Of a stretch of 64,000 nt of DNA, positions 48,586 through 59,200 are shown piece after piece. The stretch is from Hyunsoonleella jejuensis. Its GTDB lineage: Bacteria; Bacteroidota; Bacteroidia; Flavobacteriales; Flavobacteriaceae. The notes below the pieces were generated by a model, which saw only the letters and a program-made list of their open reading frames with translations, ran no database searches and was not told where the DNA came from. The stretch covers positions 205,720 through 269,719 of the forward strand of contig NZ_FOFN01000004.1 of assembly GCF_900111025.1 (NCBI RefSeq). Reading direction: 5' to 3'. A program made the position numbers and the translations under genes. Numbering within the stretch: the first letter of the stretch is position 1; every line of letters begins with the position of its first letter.

Positions 48586-49602
48586 TTAATTTATTGCAAT
48601 TCCAGAGATTACAGTTGCTTCTTTAAACCATACCTCCGTATAACTCCCATTTACGTATTGCTTTGCTATATCTCCATCAAATGTTTTAGATTTAGTGGTT
48701 TTGCCATTGGCTTGATTATACGCGCCCTGTTTAAAATAATTTAGCTCACCCTTATAAGCCATTTCTTTTTCTTCGCTTATACTTCGTCGAGAAGCATAAA
48801 TCTCTATAATATGTTGTGGAATATCTGACTTATTCTGGTAATCTGATTTTATTAAGCCTTTTGCGAATTTTTTAGTTTCATTATTGGCACTGGTAAAAGT
48901 GAGATACATTATACCCTTAGAAACATTTACTTCATAACTAAATTCTTCTCCCAAAGCAATACCATTTTTAGGTTCTTCAGGGTAAGTGTCTGGACTTTCA
49001 CCAACAACTGAAAAATCATACCCCCAAACCGCTGTTGATATATCCCACCTTCCTGAATTATCACCTTTTGTATTAATTTCGTAATTCCAGAAAACAGATC
49101 CTTTAGTGTGCTCAGGAAATTTTTTATAAAAAATTTTTAGAGGTTCGTTTTCATGACCTTCGGCGCTATGAATTTGACCTATTACCACACAATACGATGA
49201 AGAAACTCTTGCATCACCTGTAGTAGAAACATGCTGCACTCTCAGTGTACCTGTTAATCGACCACCTTCACTAGGTTTCCAATAGTGCTTTTGATGTAAT
49301 TCCGTTCTTGTGTTTTTTGATGTTTTTGATGTAATACCCGAATTTGGTGTTTTATAGACCACCCAGTCTGTTTTTCCATCATTCTCTACATAGAAGAAAT
49401 CCTTCTTTTGATAATTCACCAAATCTTCCGAACTCGTACCGTCTCCTAAAAGTATTTTCCACTTATCCATAAAAGGAATAACATCACTCGGATATTTAAT
49501 TGTAACTTCTTTTTTGGTGATATTACCTAAGTGCTTTTTTGAAACATCTTTACAGCCAAATACAATAAAACAAAATACCAATATGGATACGAGTTTTTTC
49601 AT
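48586..49602 (-). CDS. Alginate lyase, PL7 family lipoprotein (AlyA5-like)
   Basis: This 338-residue lipoprotein (signal VSILVFCFIVFGC, Cys at about 17) has one PL7 domain. The motif set is divergent: RTELHQKHYW for RSELR, VIGQIHSAEG for QIH, and YFKQGAYNQ for the YxKxGxYxQ strand with catalytic Tyr. This form, with longer loops, resembles exolytic PL7 subfamily 5 lyases such as Zobellia AlyA5. It probably works in the periplasm or on the outer-membrane inner face, shortening oligosaccharides before PL17. It lies between PL6 (18 bp) and PL17 (6 bp). Confidence 0.92.
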   Translation of the reverse strand: MKKLVSILVFCFIVFGCKDVSKKHLGNITKKEVTIKYPSDVIPFMDKWKILLGDGTSSEDLVNYQKKDFFYVENDGKTDWVVYKTPNSGITSKTSKNTRTELHQKHYWKPSEGGRLTGTLRVQHVSTTGDARVSSSYCVVIGQIHSAEGHENEPLKIFYKKFPEHTKGSVFWNYEINTKGDNSGRWDISTAVWGYDFSVVGESPDTYPEEPKNGIALGEEFSYEVNVSKGIMYLTFTSANNETKKFAKGLIKSDYQNKSDIPQHIIEIYASRRSISEEKEMAYKGELNYFKQGAYNQANGKTTKSKTFDGDIAKQYVNGSYTEVWFKEATVISGIAIN

Positions 49603-49620
49603 TTTAAGTTATTGGCATTA

Positions 49621-51957
49621 TTAATACATCAATGTGAGTTTTAAATTCTCTTCAGTTTTTAATTGTCCTGAATTAATTAAACTGTTTTTTGATGCGACAT
49701 TATTTTTTGCGCCCCATAAAACTGAAACAAACTGCACGGGGTTATTTTTAAATGTATTTCCTGTAATATTAACATTAATGATGCCCCTATGATTTAATAG
49801 TATTTTGTTCTTTTCTTTAGCACCACAATTTATAAACGTACTGTTGGATACTAATAAGTTACCCCCAATCGTAGATTCATCATACCCTCCACGATAATAA
49901 TCTATCACATTCTTCTTTACATTTGTGAAGTTACAGTTTTTTATCGTTAGATATTCGGTATTATAATCACCTTTATCGTTTGTTTCTTCTGATAACTCTA
50001 TGCCATTTTCACAATTTGAAATTGAACTGTTTTCAAATGTGATACGTTCTGCAAAAGACTCTTTGTACACTTTAAGCACGTAGCCAAAGTTACTAATTTC
50101 AGTATCCAAAACAGTTAATCCGAAATGATTGGACATATTTTCCTTTAAACTAGCAAAACCATAGTTTGATGTGTTTCCGCTCAATGATAAGTTAGAAACA
50201 GTAAGCTTTCCTTTAGACTGTAATGAAAATAATGGCGTGTTAGATGGTCCAGAATATATAACTTTCGCCATTTCACCGTTTTGAGATTTTACAGAAAGGG
50301 TTTTATTAATTACGATAGATTCTTCTAGATTATAGATACCTTTAGCTAAAGCAATAACATCGCCATTGGCAGCTTCTTGTATTTTGGCTTTTAATTCTTC
50401 TACACTATTTGCATTATGTATTGTGGGCTCTTTAGCTTCTAACTCATTAGAAAACCAAGTAGCACCATATTTAGATTTATCTAAAATATTTGGAACCTTC
50501 GTAATTTCTCCAACTGTAGCCCCAAGTCCTTTACCGTCTTGTCTTGGATTACCAAATAAATCAGTTTTAATAGTGTCAAAACCAAAACTATCATAAGGTT
50601 TAACATCGCTAGGGATACCAACAGGTATTAAGATATTATCTGATAGTTTCTTAAGTTCTAAAGTAGCTTCAATAATACCTCCATTAAATTCTTTGAAAGC
50701 TACACCTTGGTTATCAATAATATTGCTTTTGAATGTTACACCATCTGCTTTGTCGTTTTCTACAACTACTTGCTCCAATCCTTCTGAATTATAAATTACA
50801 TTATTGGCAAGGGTAGTTCTTATGGCTCTTGCTGAACGAATTTCAGACTTTGGCAACACATCGGCTTGTGAAATATTTGTCCCAACACCAAATTGCCATG
50901 GCGAACTGCAATTAACGTAAGTATTGTAAGCTACAACCACGTCTGTAACCTGATTATAACGATTTAATGGTGATTTTGGAATACCATTCATAACCGCTAA
51001 CGGACTCCTAAAACTTCTACCTTTTAGGTTATAGAAGTAATTATTAGTTACCCAATGCCCTGTATTTATTAATCTTATGCCTCCATAATTCTCATTAATA
51101 CCATCTCCTATAAAGTAATTACCATCAATAACAGCATAATTGCCATGTCGTGTTACAAGAGACCCTTCACTTTTATAGAATACATTATTTCTAAATTCGT
51201 TAAAGTTTGTTTTACTGGAAATAATTTCCACCTCACCATTACATGCTTCAAATAGGTTATTTGCAACAAAAGTGTGACTTGGCGACATAGATGTGTAGCT
51301 ATCGCCTAACTGAATAGTTTCTCCACTTGGCCCTCCTTTAACAGGTCTTGGCCCGAAGTGATTATTAACTATTTGATGATAATTATTTATACTTTCAATA
51401 CCGGCTATATTAATTCTTATGGTAGGTCCTCGATTTGTTTTACCAGCTATATAGCAATTACTTAACTCATTATGTCTTCCCCAGAAATTTACCCACAAAT
51501 CACTATTGTCTCGTTTTGGCTTGTTAAAATCCTCTATGACACAATTAGTAAATTTACAGTAACTTGCTATTTCATCGGGCGCATCTTTATGGCTAATTTT
51601 AAAATCTATAACCGCATTTGATGGTGAAAACCCATTCTTAAAATGTAAGCCTTCCACAACTAAGTATTTGCCTCCAAATTTTAAATACGATTGTCCTTCT
51701 ATTGTAACCTCACCAGCCGTTTCTGCTTTTAATATTATTGGATTTTCTTCGGTTCCGTTCCCCCTAAATTTAATTTCAACATCTTTCCATGTACCATTTT
51801 TCAATAGTATTATATCTCCCGGTTCTGCCTTTTCTATGGCTTTGGACAGCTCATCAAGGTTTGACACTAACTCACTTTGCTTATTAACCGCATTATTGCA
51901 GGAAAAAAACAAAATTGATAAACTTAAAATCAAAGAAATTCTACTAACTATTTGCAT
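49621..51957 (-). CDS. Two-domain alginate lyase, PL6 family lipoprotein
   Basis: This protein (778 residues from the ATG at 51957) is a lipoprotein (SRISLILSLSILFFSC) with two parallel beta helices. The N-terminal helix (about 25-480) is the catalytic PL6 unit, with Lys in EIISSKTNFNEFRNN and Arg in LVTRHGNYAVIDGNYF. The C-terminal helix (about 500-778) has no catalytic pair that I see. An in-frame ATG at 51993 exists but lies inside a terminator stem, so the later start is chosen. PL6 lyases act on MG or G-rich alginate. It is the first gene of PL6-PL7-PL17-kdgF. Confidence 0.93.
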   Translation of the reverse strand: MQIVSRISLILSLSILFFSCNNAVNKQSELVSNLDELSKAIEKAEPGDIILLKNGTWKDVEIKFRGNGTEENPIILKAETAGEVTIEGQSYLKFGGKYLVVEGLHFKNGFSPSNAVIDFKISHKDAPDEIASYCKFTNCVIEDFNKPKRDNSDLWVNFWGRHNELSNCYIAGKTNRGPTIRINIAGIESINNYHQIVNNHFGPRPVKGGPSGETIQLGDSYTSMSPSHTFVANNLFEACNGEVEIISSKTNFNEFRNNVFYKSEGSLVTRHGNYAVIDGNYFIGDGINENYGGIRLINTGHWVTNNYFYNLKGRSFRSPLAVMNGIPKSPLNRYNQVTDVVVAYNTYVNCSSPWQFGVGTNISQADVLPKSEIRSARAIRTTLANNVIYNSEGLEQVVVENDKADGVTFKSNIIDNQGVAFKEFNGGIIEATLELKKLSDNILIPVGIPSDVKPYDSFGFDTIKTDLFGNPRQDGKGLGATVGEITKVPNILDKSKYGATWFSNELEAKEPTIHNANSVEELKAKIQEAANGDVIALAKGIYNLEESIVINKTLSVKSQNGEMAKVIYSGPSNTPLFSLQSKGKLTVSNLSLSGNTSNYGFASLKENMSNHFGLTVLDTEISNFGYVLKVYKESFAERITFENSSISNCENGIELSEETNDKGDYNTEYLTIKNCNFTNVKKNVIDYYRGGYDESTIGGNLLVSNSTFINCGAKEKNKILLNHRGIINVNITGNTFKNNPVQFVSVLWGAKNNVASKNSLINSGQLKTEENLKLTLMY

Positions 51958-51971
51958 TGAAAAATGATTAA

Positions 51972-52005
51972 AATAAAAAAGAAAGCCTTTCAAAATGAAA
52001 GACTT
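51972..52005 (-). terminator. Terminator/attenuator between CBM-protein gene and PL6 gene
   Basis: On the minus strand AAGTCTTTC/GAAAGGCTT (52005-51997 and 51991-51983, one G-T pair, 5-base loop) is followed by TCTTTTTTA. It begins 22 bp after the stop at 52027 and 15 bp before the PL6 start. It likely lowers read-through, giving more of the secreted binding protein than of the lyases. Confidence 0.6.
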
Positions 52006-52026
52006 CCTTAAAACTAAACAAATAAA

Positions 52027-52992
52027 CTATTTGACTACTATTTTTTGAGATAAACTACCACTATTAGTAGCAATTTTTAAAATATACATTCCGGAACTTA
52101 AGTTAGAAATATTAACTTCTCTACTTATTAAACCATTTTGCCTAAAAACTTCTTTTCCTAAAAGACTGAATATTCTAACAGATTCTACTTGGATGTTATT
52201 AGATTCTATAGTTAAAATATCTTTAGCAGGATTAGGGTATATTCTGAATTTTGAAGCTAACTTATCTTCTGTAGATAATTGTGCTGTTTCATAAAGCTCA
52301 ATGTTATCTATAAATACTTCATTACTACTATCAATCGAATTTAATGACCTAACATAGATTACAACAAATGAACCTGATGCAGTAAACTCTATTGTATTTG
52401 TAGTAAATGTATCTTCAGTATCTGAAGATTTAGTACTATTAAAGTCATTTTCAATTTTTAAATAGGCGTCCACTCTAGGATCAGCAGCTCCATTTTCAAG
52501 CCCAACTTCAGTCACAATTTCAGTATTTAACATAAACACTTCAGGATCAAGATTATCTACCTCAGAGCGTGTATCAATAAAAAAAGTGTAATTTGTTCCT
52601 GGTGTAAGACCCTCTACTTTCTGATACAAACGGCGACTGGCTTCAGGTAACTTCAAACCTCTACCAACCTCAGCCTTAGGACCGAATTTATTACCGTCAC
52701 TAGTAGCAGCAGGTTGTTCACTATCATCACTAAAAGCAGTATTTAACCATGCATCTAAATCAGAGTTATACCAAATAGCTCTGTAAGGACTGCTTACCCC
52801 TTCATCTAAAGTTGAATTCGGTGTACAATCAAAGGAATCAGCATTATCGTTTGCGTCAAATGTATGAACTCCCATAGTACTGTTTAATACGTAATTGGTT
52901 TGTGCCCATCCATAATTAAAACACAAAGAGAACAGAACAAGCGCCCAAAGTGTATAAGATTGTTTTTTAGAAAAAAGTAATTTTTTTTTCAT
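52027..52992 (-). CDS. Secreted CBM-like protein with T9SS sorting domain
   Basis: This 321-residue protein has a signal peptide (TLWALVLFSLCFNYGWAQ). A 200-residue domain follows (about 30-235) with DNADSFDCTPNSTL, SPYRAIWYNSDL, SDGNKFGP, RRLYQKV, DTRSE and SSNEVFIDNIEL. The end is a type A T9SS domain (about 250-321: FRIYPNPAKDILTI ... GKEVFRQ ... GMYILKI). The main domain is the same as the C-terminus of the PKD lipoprotein at 37988-39484. No lyase motif is visible, so it is most likely an exported alginate-binding module, free or anchored. It has its own promoter/operator P2 and is followed by a terminator before PL6. Confidence 0.85.
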   Translation of the reverse strand: MKKKLLFSKKQSYTLWALVLFSLCFNYGWAQTNYVLNSTMGVHTFDANDNADSFDCTPNSTLDEGVSSPYRAIWYNSDLDAWLNTAFSDDSEQPAATSDGNKFGPKAEVGRGLKLPEASRRLYQKVEGLTPGTNYTFFIDTRSEVDNLDPEVFMLNTEIVTEVGLENGAADPRVDAYLKIENDFNSTKSSDTEDTFTTNTIEFTASGSFVVIYVRSLNSIDSSNEVFIDNIELYETAQLSTEDKLASKFRIYPNPAKDILTIESNNIQVESVRIFSLLGKEVFRQNGLISREVNISNLSSGMYILKIATNSGSLSQKIVVK

Positions 52993-53020
52993 AATTTTAG
53001 TTTAGTTATACATTCGTTTA

Positions 53021-53086
53021 TTGGTTTTCCAAACTGGTAAACCAATTTGGTTTCCCAAATATAATTAATATTAGGTATTTACCAAA
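53021..53086 (-). promoter_or_regulatory. Promoter P2 and triple GntR-type operator of operon B
   Basis: On the minus strand TTTG (53086-53083), 19 bases, then TATATTTG (53063-53056) form a consensus promoter. Three 12-bp palindromes follow, TTGGTTTCCCAA (53047), CTGGTAAACCAA (53034) and TTGGTTTTCCAA (53021), starting exactly 13 bp apart. The first overlaps the -7 box. The start codon at 52992 is about 60 bp downstream. Confidence 0.78.
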
Positions 53087-53432
53087 TTTTATTTTGTTAA
53101 AACATTAATGCTTAATCAAAAAATGCTGTATAATTTATCTTTTTTAGATTCAATTTACTTTTGTTAGCAAAATTTACGAGATATATGGCCAATATGCACG
53201 AAGAAATATTAATGCTAATGCCTCGTTTTTCATTTCTTTAAAAGCAAATCTCCAGAGCATACAACTATTTAGCAACATGATATACGTATTTTGTTTCTAT
53301 ATAAAATGGGGTGAGAACGATAATTATATGATATGCAATACTTTCTATCTCGAATCTCTTTTCAACTAAGTATTGTATATTGACTACATGGTATATTTAA
53401 TTTACGAGAATCGGGTAATTCTCCAAAAGTTG
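53087..53432. other. Intergenic region between operon B promoter and GH88 gene
   Basis: No gene, RNA or clear terminator was recognised in these roughly 350 bp. It separates the 3' end of the GH88 gene (operon C) from promoter P2. Confidence 0.5.
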
Positions 53433-54619
53433 CTATGATTTGTTAAAATCGCGTAATCGAAGTAATGTTTGTAAGAAATAATAATCCCCATAAACTATGG
53501 GTTCATCCATTTCATCACGTTTAGACCAATCTCCAAAACTATGATCTAGTATAAAAGGTACATTCAAATCCTTTGGTAATATATAATTTTCTGTTTTCAA
53601 ACTTTTTGTTACCTTTTTGCTATAATCTAAATATACTTCGTTTCCTGTGTATTTATATAACTCAACCAAGGCTGAAGCTACAATTGTTGCGGCCGAAACA
53701 TCACGGGAAATATTTGGAATATCAGGGTGTGCAAAATCCCAATAAGGAATGCCATCTTCAGGTATTTTTTTGTGATTTATAAAATAGTTTGCTGTTTGTA
53801 CGGCCCGGTCTAGGTGCTTTTTGTTTTTTGTATACCTGTAAACTGAGGTAAAACCATTTATTGCCCAAGCCTGCCCTCTAGCCCATTCCGAAGCATCACT
53901 ATAACCTTGATGCGTTAAACGGTTTTGAACTTTCCCAGATATTGTATCGTAATCTAAAACATGCCAAGTGCTCCCATCGGGTCTAAAATGATTTTTTAAA
54001 GTGGTATTGGCGTGTTTTACTGCAATGTTGTGGAATGTACTATCGCCAGAAATTTTAGTTGATCAAACAGTAACTCTAAATTCATCATATTATCTATAAT
54101 AACTGGAAATTTCCATCTGTCTTTGCCAAAATCCCAAGAACAAATACTACCCACATTTTCATTAAATCGTGTACTTAATGTTTCGGCACTTTTAATAATT
54201 ATAGTTTTATATTCTGGGTTGTCTTCAACTTTTAAGCCATTGCCAAAAGAGCAATATATCTTAAAACCCATATCGTGGGTTCCATCATTATATTTTTCTT
54301 TTTCTATAAATGCTGTCCATTGTTTTGCACGTTCTTTATACGCTTCGTTACCTGTTAACATGTAAATCTGCCAAAAGTTACCAGCAAAAAAACCGCTTGT
54401 CCAATCTTTAGATGGTTTATTATTGATTTCCTTTTTGTCTGAAGCATAACTTCGTGCAAAAGCAGTAGAATCTAAATTATATTGCAAAAACTTTGTATAT
54501 CGGGTTTCAAGCTGTGTTTCAGCATCAAATTGAGTAGCGTCTAAAATTTTTTTATCCTCAGATTTGCATGATAAACATGCAAACCCAAGGATAAAAAGTA
54601 AACAACTAAATCTAAACAT
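53433..54619 (-). pseudogene. GH88 unsaturated glucuronyl hydrolase with frameshift
   Basis: A GH88 enzyme of about 396 residues is spread over two frames. The first (54619 to about 54048) has a lipoprotein signal (LLFILGFACLSC), MGFKIYCSFGNGLK and SWDFGKDRWKFPVIIDNMMNLELLF with the catalytic Asp region; it then runs out of frame to a stop at 54017. The second (from about 54051 to 53433) continues TKISGDSTFHNIAVKHANTTL, HQGYSDASEWARGQAWAI, PYWDFAHPDIP and VYGDYYFLQTLLRL. One missing base near 54050 explains the break. GH88 removes the unsaturated uronate from lyase-made oligosaccharides. The rest of both frames is intact, so the lesion is recent or a sequencing error. Confidence 0.85.
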
Positions 54620-54642
54620 AATATGTTTAATAACTAAAATTT

Positions 54643-56178
54643 TTAGTTACTAAGATTAGGATTTCTATCTATCTCATCTTGAGGTATTGGTGTATCGTAA
54701 TCAACAGAAGCATTCCAATCTGGTTTTGCCCCCTCATAACCCGAAGCACTAAATACTTGGTCTCCTAACTGTCTTCTTTTAATATCGTACCATCTTTTAC
54801 ACTCAAAAGCTAGTTCTATTCTACGCTCTTCTATTACATCAGCAACCGTTATTAAGGCAAGATCTGCAGGAACTGCACTAGGTGGAACTGTTTCTGGAAC
54901 ATATCCTCCATTAGTAGTCTGCCCTCCATTACGCGCTCTTCCTCTAACTTCATTTAGAAAATCTAAAGCGTCTGCAGCACCAATTTCTACACCTGCTTCA
55001 GCTGCAATTAGCAACACCTCTGCATAACGTATCATTGAGTAATTATGACTTGTTGCTCTTTTATTTCCTCTAGCGAAAGCCCCGGGAAAACGCAAATATT
55101 TAGCTATATACGGTGCATTCACTGCATGTTCGTGGCCACTGTTTGTAAAACTAGTATAGTCTACAGTTGATCCAGCAATTAAAGCTTCTGTTTGGAAACT
55201 AACACGTCTTCTATAATCGTCTGGATCAAAAGAATTGTATACTGCTAGAGTTGGCGTTGAAACCGACCATCCTCCGCCTGCGCCATCATTGTCACCTCTA
55301 ATACCTGTCATTGGTGCTATTTGGTCGTACGCGTTATCAGGAGCTTCGTTATTGTTATAATCTAATACGAAGATAGGCTCTTTAGACGCATCTATTTTAT
55401 CAGCATTAAATAACGTTTGAAAATCAGGATCTAAATCTACATCATAAGTCCCCTTGTTGGTAATTACTTCTTTAGCTTTATCATAAGCCATTTGCCAATA
55501 TGGGCTACCTGGAGTATTTCCTGCCATTGTTAAATAAACTAATGCTAGATATGATTTTGCAGCAGCCTTGGAAGGCGTTGCCCTAGTAGCTACCGTATTT
55601 GTTAACCATTGTTCAGCATATTCTAAATCGGCAATAATTTTTTCATAAACTTCAGCTTCAGGAGTATTACTTATGTTTGTTGCTGCTGTAATATCATCAA
55701 CAGGAGCATCTATGTAAGGAACATCACCAAATAATCTTACTAAATGAAAGTAATAAAACGCTCTTGCAAAATATGCCTGTGCAGTTATTGGATTTTTAAC
55801 ATCTTCAGCTGCAGATACTTGTTCTGCTCCAGCAATAGCGTTATTAGCGGCTGCAATTCCCAGATAAATTCTTGTCCAAGGATCAAATACCATTTCGTTA
55901 TCACCTGTTATGGTATGCATGTTCATCTCTACCCTTCTTGTTTGAGTAGAATTAAGATTAACCATATCAGAACGCAGCATTAGCGCCACAGATAGTTTTC
56001 TTCCCCAAATCTCTTCGTTAATTGCATGAGTAAAAGAGGCATTTACAGCTAACTGTATATCTTCTGGAGTTGAAAAGAATCCTTCTGGAGATAATAAGCC
56101 TACAGGCTCTTCTTCCAAATCCGAACATCCCATTATTGATAATCCTATCAATAACAATAAAATTTTGTGTGTATTCAT
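54643..56178 (-). CDS. SusD/RagB-family outer-membrane lipoprotein (SusD2)
   Basis: This 511-residue lipoprotein (signal ILLLLIGLSIMGC) has SusD landmarks: YFARAFYYFHLVRLFGDVPYIDAPV, SYLALVYLTMAG, MIRYAEVLLIAAEAGVEIG and the C-terminal IEERRIELAFECKRWYDIKR. It is only distantly similar to SusD1, so a different ligand is expected. Its neighbours are SusC2 upstream (24 bp) and GH88 downstream (23 bp). Confidence 0.95.
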   Translation of the reverse strand: MNTHKILLLLIGLSIMGCSDLEEEPVGLLSPEGFFSTPEDIQLAVNASFTHAINEEIWGRKLSVALMLRSDMVNLNSTQTRRVEMNMHTITGDNEMVFDPWTRIYLGIAAANNAIAGAEQVSAAEDVKNPITAQAYFARAFYYFHLVRLFGDVPYIDAPVDDITAATNISNTPEAEVYEKIIADLEYAEQWLTNTVATRATPSKAAAKSYLALVYLTMAGNTPGSPYWQMAYDKAKEVITNKGTYDVDLDPDFQTLFNADKIDASKEPIFVLDYNNNEAPDNAYDQIAPMTGIRGDNDGAGGGWSVSTPTLAVYNSFDPDDYRRRVSFQTEALIAGSTVDYTSFTNSGHEHAVNAPYIAKYLRFPGAFARGNKRATSHNYSMIRYAEVLLIAAEAGVEIGAADALDFLNEVRGRARNGGQTTNGGYVPETVPPSAVPADLALITVADVIEERRIELAFECKRWYDIKRRQLGDQVFSASGYEGAKPDWNASVDYDTPIPQDEIDRNPNLSN

Positions 56179-56202
56179 AATTTCTTTTTTTAAATTTTTT
56201 TT

Positions 56203-59200
56203 TTAGAATATAACATTTAAACTAAAATTCACCGACTTAACTGTTGGGTAATTTCCAAAATCAAATCCTCTAACGGTGTTACGCGCTGTGTTATTATTAC
56301 CAGCAGAACCAAAATAATTAACTTCAGGATCTAAACCAGAATAATTTGTTATTGTCAATAAATTTTGGGCACTGACTGATAATCTTAGTCTTTCAATACC
56401 CAACTTTTCAATAGCTTCTGAAGGGAAGTTATAACCTACCGCTATATTTTTTAATCTAATATAGCTACCGTCTTCTACAAAACGAGAAGAAATTTCTCTA
56501 AAACTATTATTTCCTACGCGAGGTTGGTTCGTGTCGGTATTTGAAGGTGTCCAGGCATTGTTAAAATAATCATAAGTAGTATTAGCATCACCATTGGTTA
56601 ACTGTACATTGGTCATGTTAAAAATTTCTCCACCTTGAGAGCCTTGGAAAAAGATATTAGCATCAAAGTTCTTGTATCTAAAGCTGTTTGTGATACCCCA
56701 TGTAAAATCTGGGTTAGGGTTACCGATGATTTGTCTATCATCATTTGTAATATCACCACTATCATCTAAATCTAAAAACAATGGATCACCAGCCACTCCA
56801 CCAGCTATGGTAGCTGTACCTTCTGGTAAAGTACCTCCTTGATATACACCTGCATAATCAAATCCAAAAAATTGACCTACTTCTTCACCCTCTCTTAAGA
56901 TAACATTATTTCCAACACTAAAATAACTTGGAGCACCATTTTGAAAATAATCATCCCCGTTAATTAATTTTTCCACTGAGTTTTTATTTCTAGCGAAAAC
57001 TGCATCGGTAGTCCAACTAAAATCATCGGTAGTAATATTTCTTGTATTCAAAGAAATTTCAAATCCTTTGTTGTTAATTTCACCCACATTTTTTAATATT
57101 TGATCATTATAGAAGCCTAAATACCAAGGTAAACCTCTATCTATCATGATTAAATCTTCTGTATCGATGTTATAGTAATCTAATGAAAGTGATATTTTAT
57201 TATTGAGCAAACCTAAATCTACACCAACATTTGTTTGGTAGGACGACTCCCATTTTAAATCTGGGTTAGCAGGTTGGTTTGGTGTAACTGCAGCTACTGT
57301 TGAACCATTGTTAGACGCATAAATACTTGCCAAACTTGCTAAAGATTGGTATGCGCCGATTGATGGGTTACCAGTAACACCATAACTTAATCTTAATTTT
57401 AAGTTAGAAATAGTTTCGTTATCATTTAAAAAATCTTCATTAGATATTTTCCATCCTAAAGCTGCTGATGGGAAAATAGCGTATTTTTCATTTTCAGCAA
57501 AGTTGGAAGCACCATCTCGTCTTACTGTGGCAGTAAGTAAATATTTATCATTCCAATCATAGTTTATCCTTCCAAACTGAGATTGAATTTCTGTTTCATT
57601 AATATAAATATCACCCGATCCTCCGTTTAATAAATTTGTAGCAGTCCATAAACCGTAATAGGAGAAAGAATCTGAAATGGTTCCTGTACCTTCACTATAA
57701 AATCCTTTATTAGTTGTTTTTTGATATGAGTAACCAGCCAATAACGTTAAGTTGCCTTTTCCTATTTCTTTATTATATGTTAGGTAATTTTCACTCAAGA
57801 GAGTTTTAGTTTTATCTTCTGTCATAATTGCTCTACCGCCAACACCGCCAGCTGTAATCTGCAAAGTACGAGGTAAATAAAGCCCTCTAAAATCATTATC
57901 AGTACTTAAACCAAAGGTTGTTTTAAACGTAAGTCCTTCAATAATTTCATAATTCGCATAAAAATTAGCTCTGAATCTCTCTGTTTCAGTATCATCATCT
58001 CTTTGAGTTGCAACAGCCCATGGGTTGTCAACAGGATCACCTATACCATCGTTTATTGAAAAGCTTCCATCTGCATTATAGATACCTTTATCTGGTGCAA
58101 AACGCATTGCTAAAGACACTACATCATCTCCACCTGCACCAACACCATCAGCACCGGTTGATTGTGTAGCCACTCCATTCTTTTTATTTATAGAACCTAC
58201 TAAATTAAGTCCTAGCTTTAATTTATCGGTTACTTGTGCATCTATGTTTGATAAGAATGCTACCCTTTCATAACCAGAATTAACCAGAATACCATCTTGC
58301 GTAAAATAAGTACCAGAAGCATAATAATTTACTTTTTCCGAACCTCCTGAAAAAGAAAGCTGATTATTTGAAGTATTGCCTGATCTGTATATTTCATCTT
58401 GCCAATCTGTATTCGCAGTTCCTTGAGGGTAAGGAGTGGTATTACCCTGATTTGCTCTTATCTGATTTTGATAATCTGCAAAATCGTTGGCATTTAATAA
58501 ATCTAAACTATTCGAAGTATTTTGAATAGCGTAGGTAGAATTGAATTCTACATTTAACTTACCAGATCTACCCTTTTTGGTAGTTACCAAAATAACACCA
58601 TTTGAACCTCGTGAACCATAAATAGCCGTTGCAGATGCATCTTTTAAAACCTGTAAAGATTCAATATCACCTGCTTGGGGCATATTAGCACCAACAAAAC
58701 CGTCTACAACAATTAGAGGCGAACTACTGGCGTTAATGGAGGTGTTACCCCGAATAGAAATACTAATAGGAGCACCTGGCTCACCACCATTATTCGATTG
58801 TACATTTACACCTGCTGCTCGACCTTGCAGCGCTTGTTCAGCATCTAATACAGGAAAGGCTGTTAATTCATCTGATTTCACGGAAGAAACAGACCCTGTT
58901 ACATCACTTTTTCTACGAGCACCATAACCTACTACCACAACTTCTTCTAAAGCTGCTAAGTCTTCTTTTAATTGTACATCTAGTCTGTTTGAACTACCAA
59001 CGGTTGCTTCGAACGTGGAATATCCAACGTAACTAAAAACTAGAACCACGTTATCTCCATTAACATCAATGGTATAATTACCATCAAAATCTGTTGACGT
59101 CCCTATGCTAGTTCCTTTAACAATAACATTAACCCCCGGTAATACCGATCCATCGGATTGAGACGTTACTGTTCCTGATATTGTTTTTTCTTGAGCGCCA

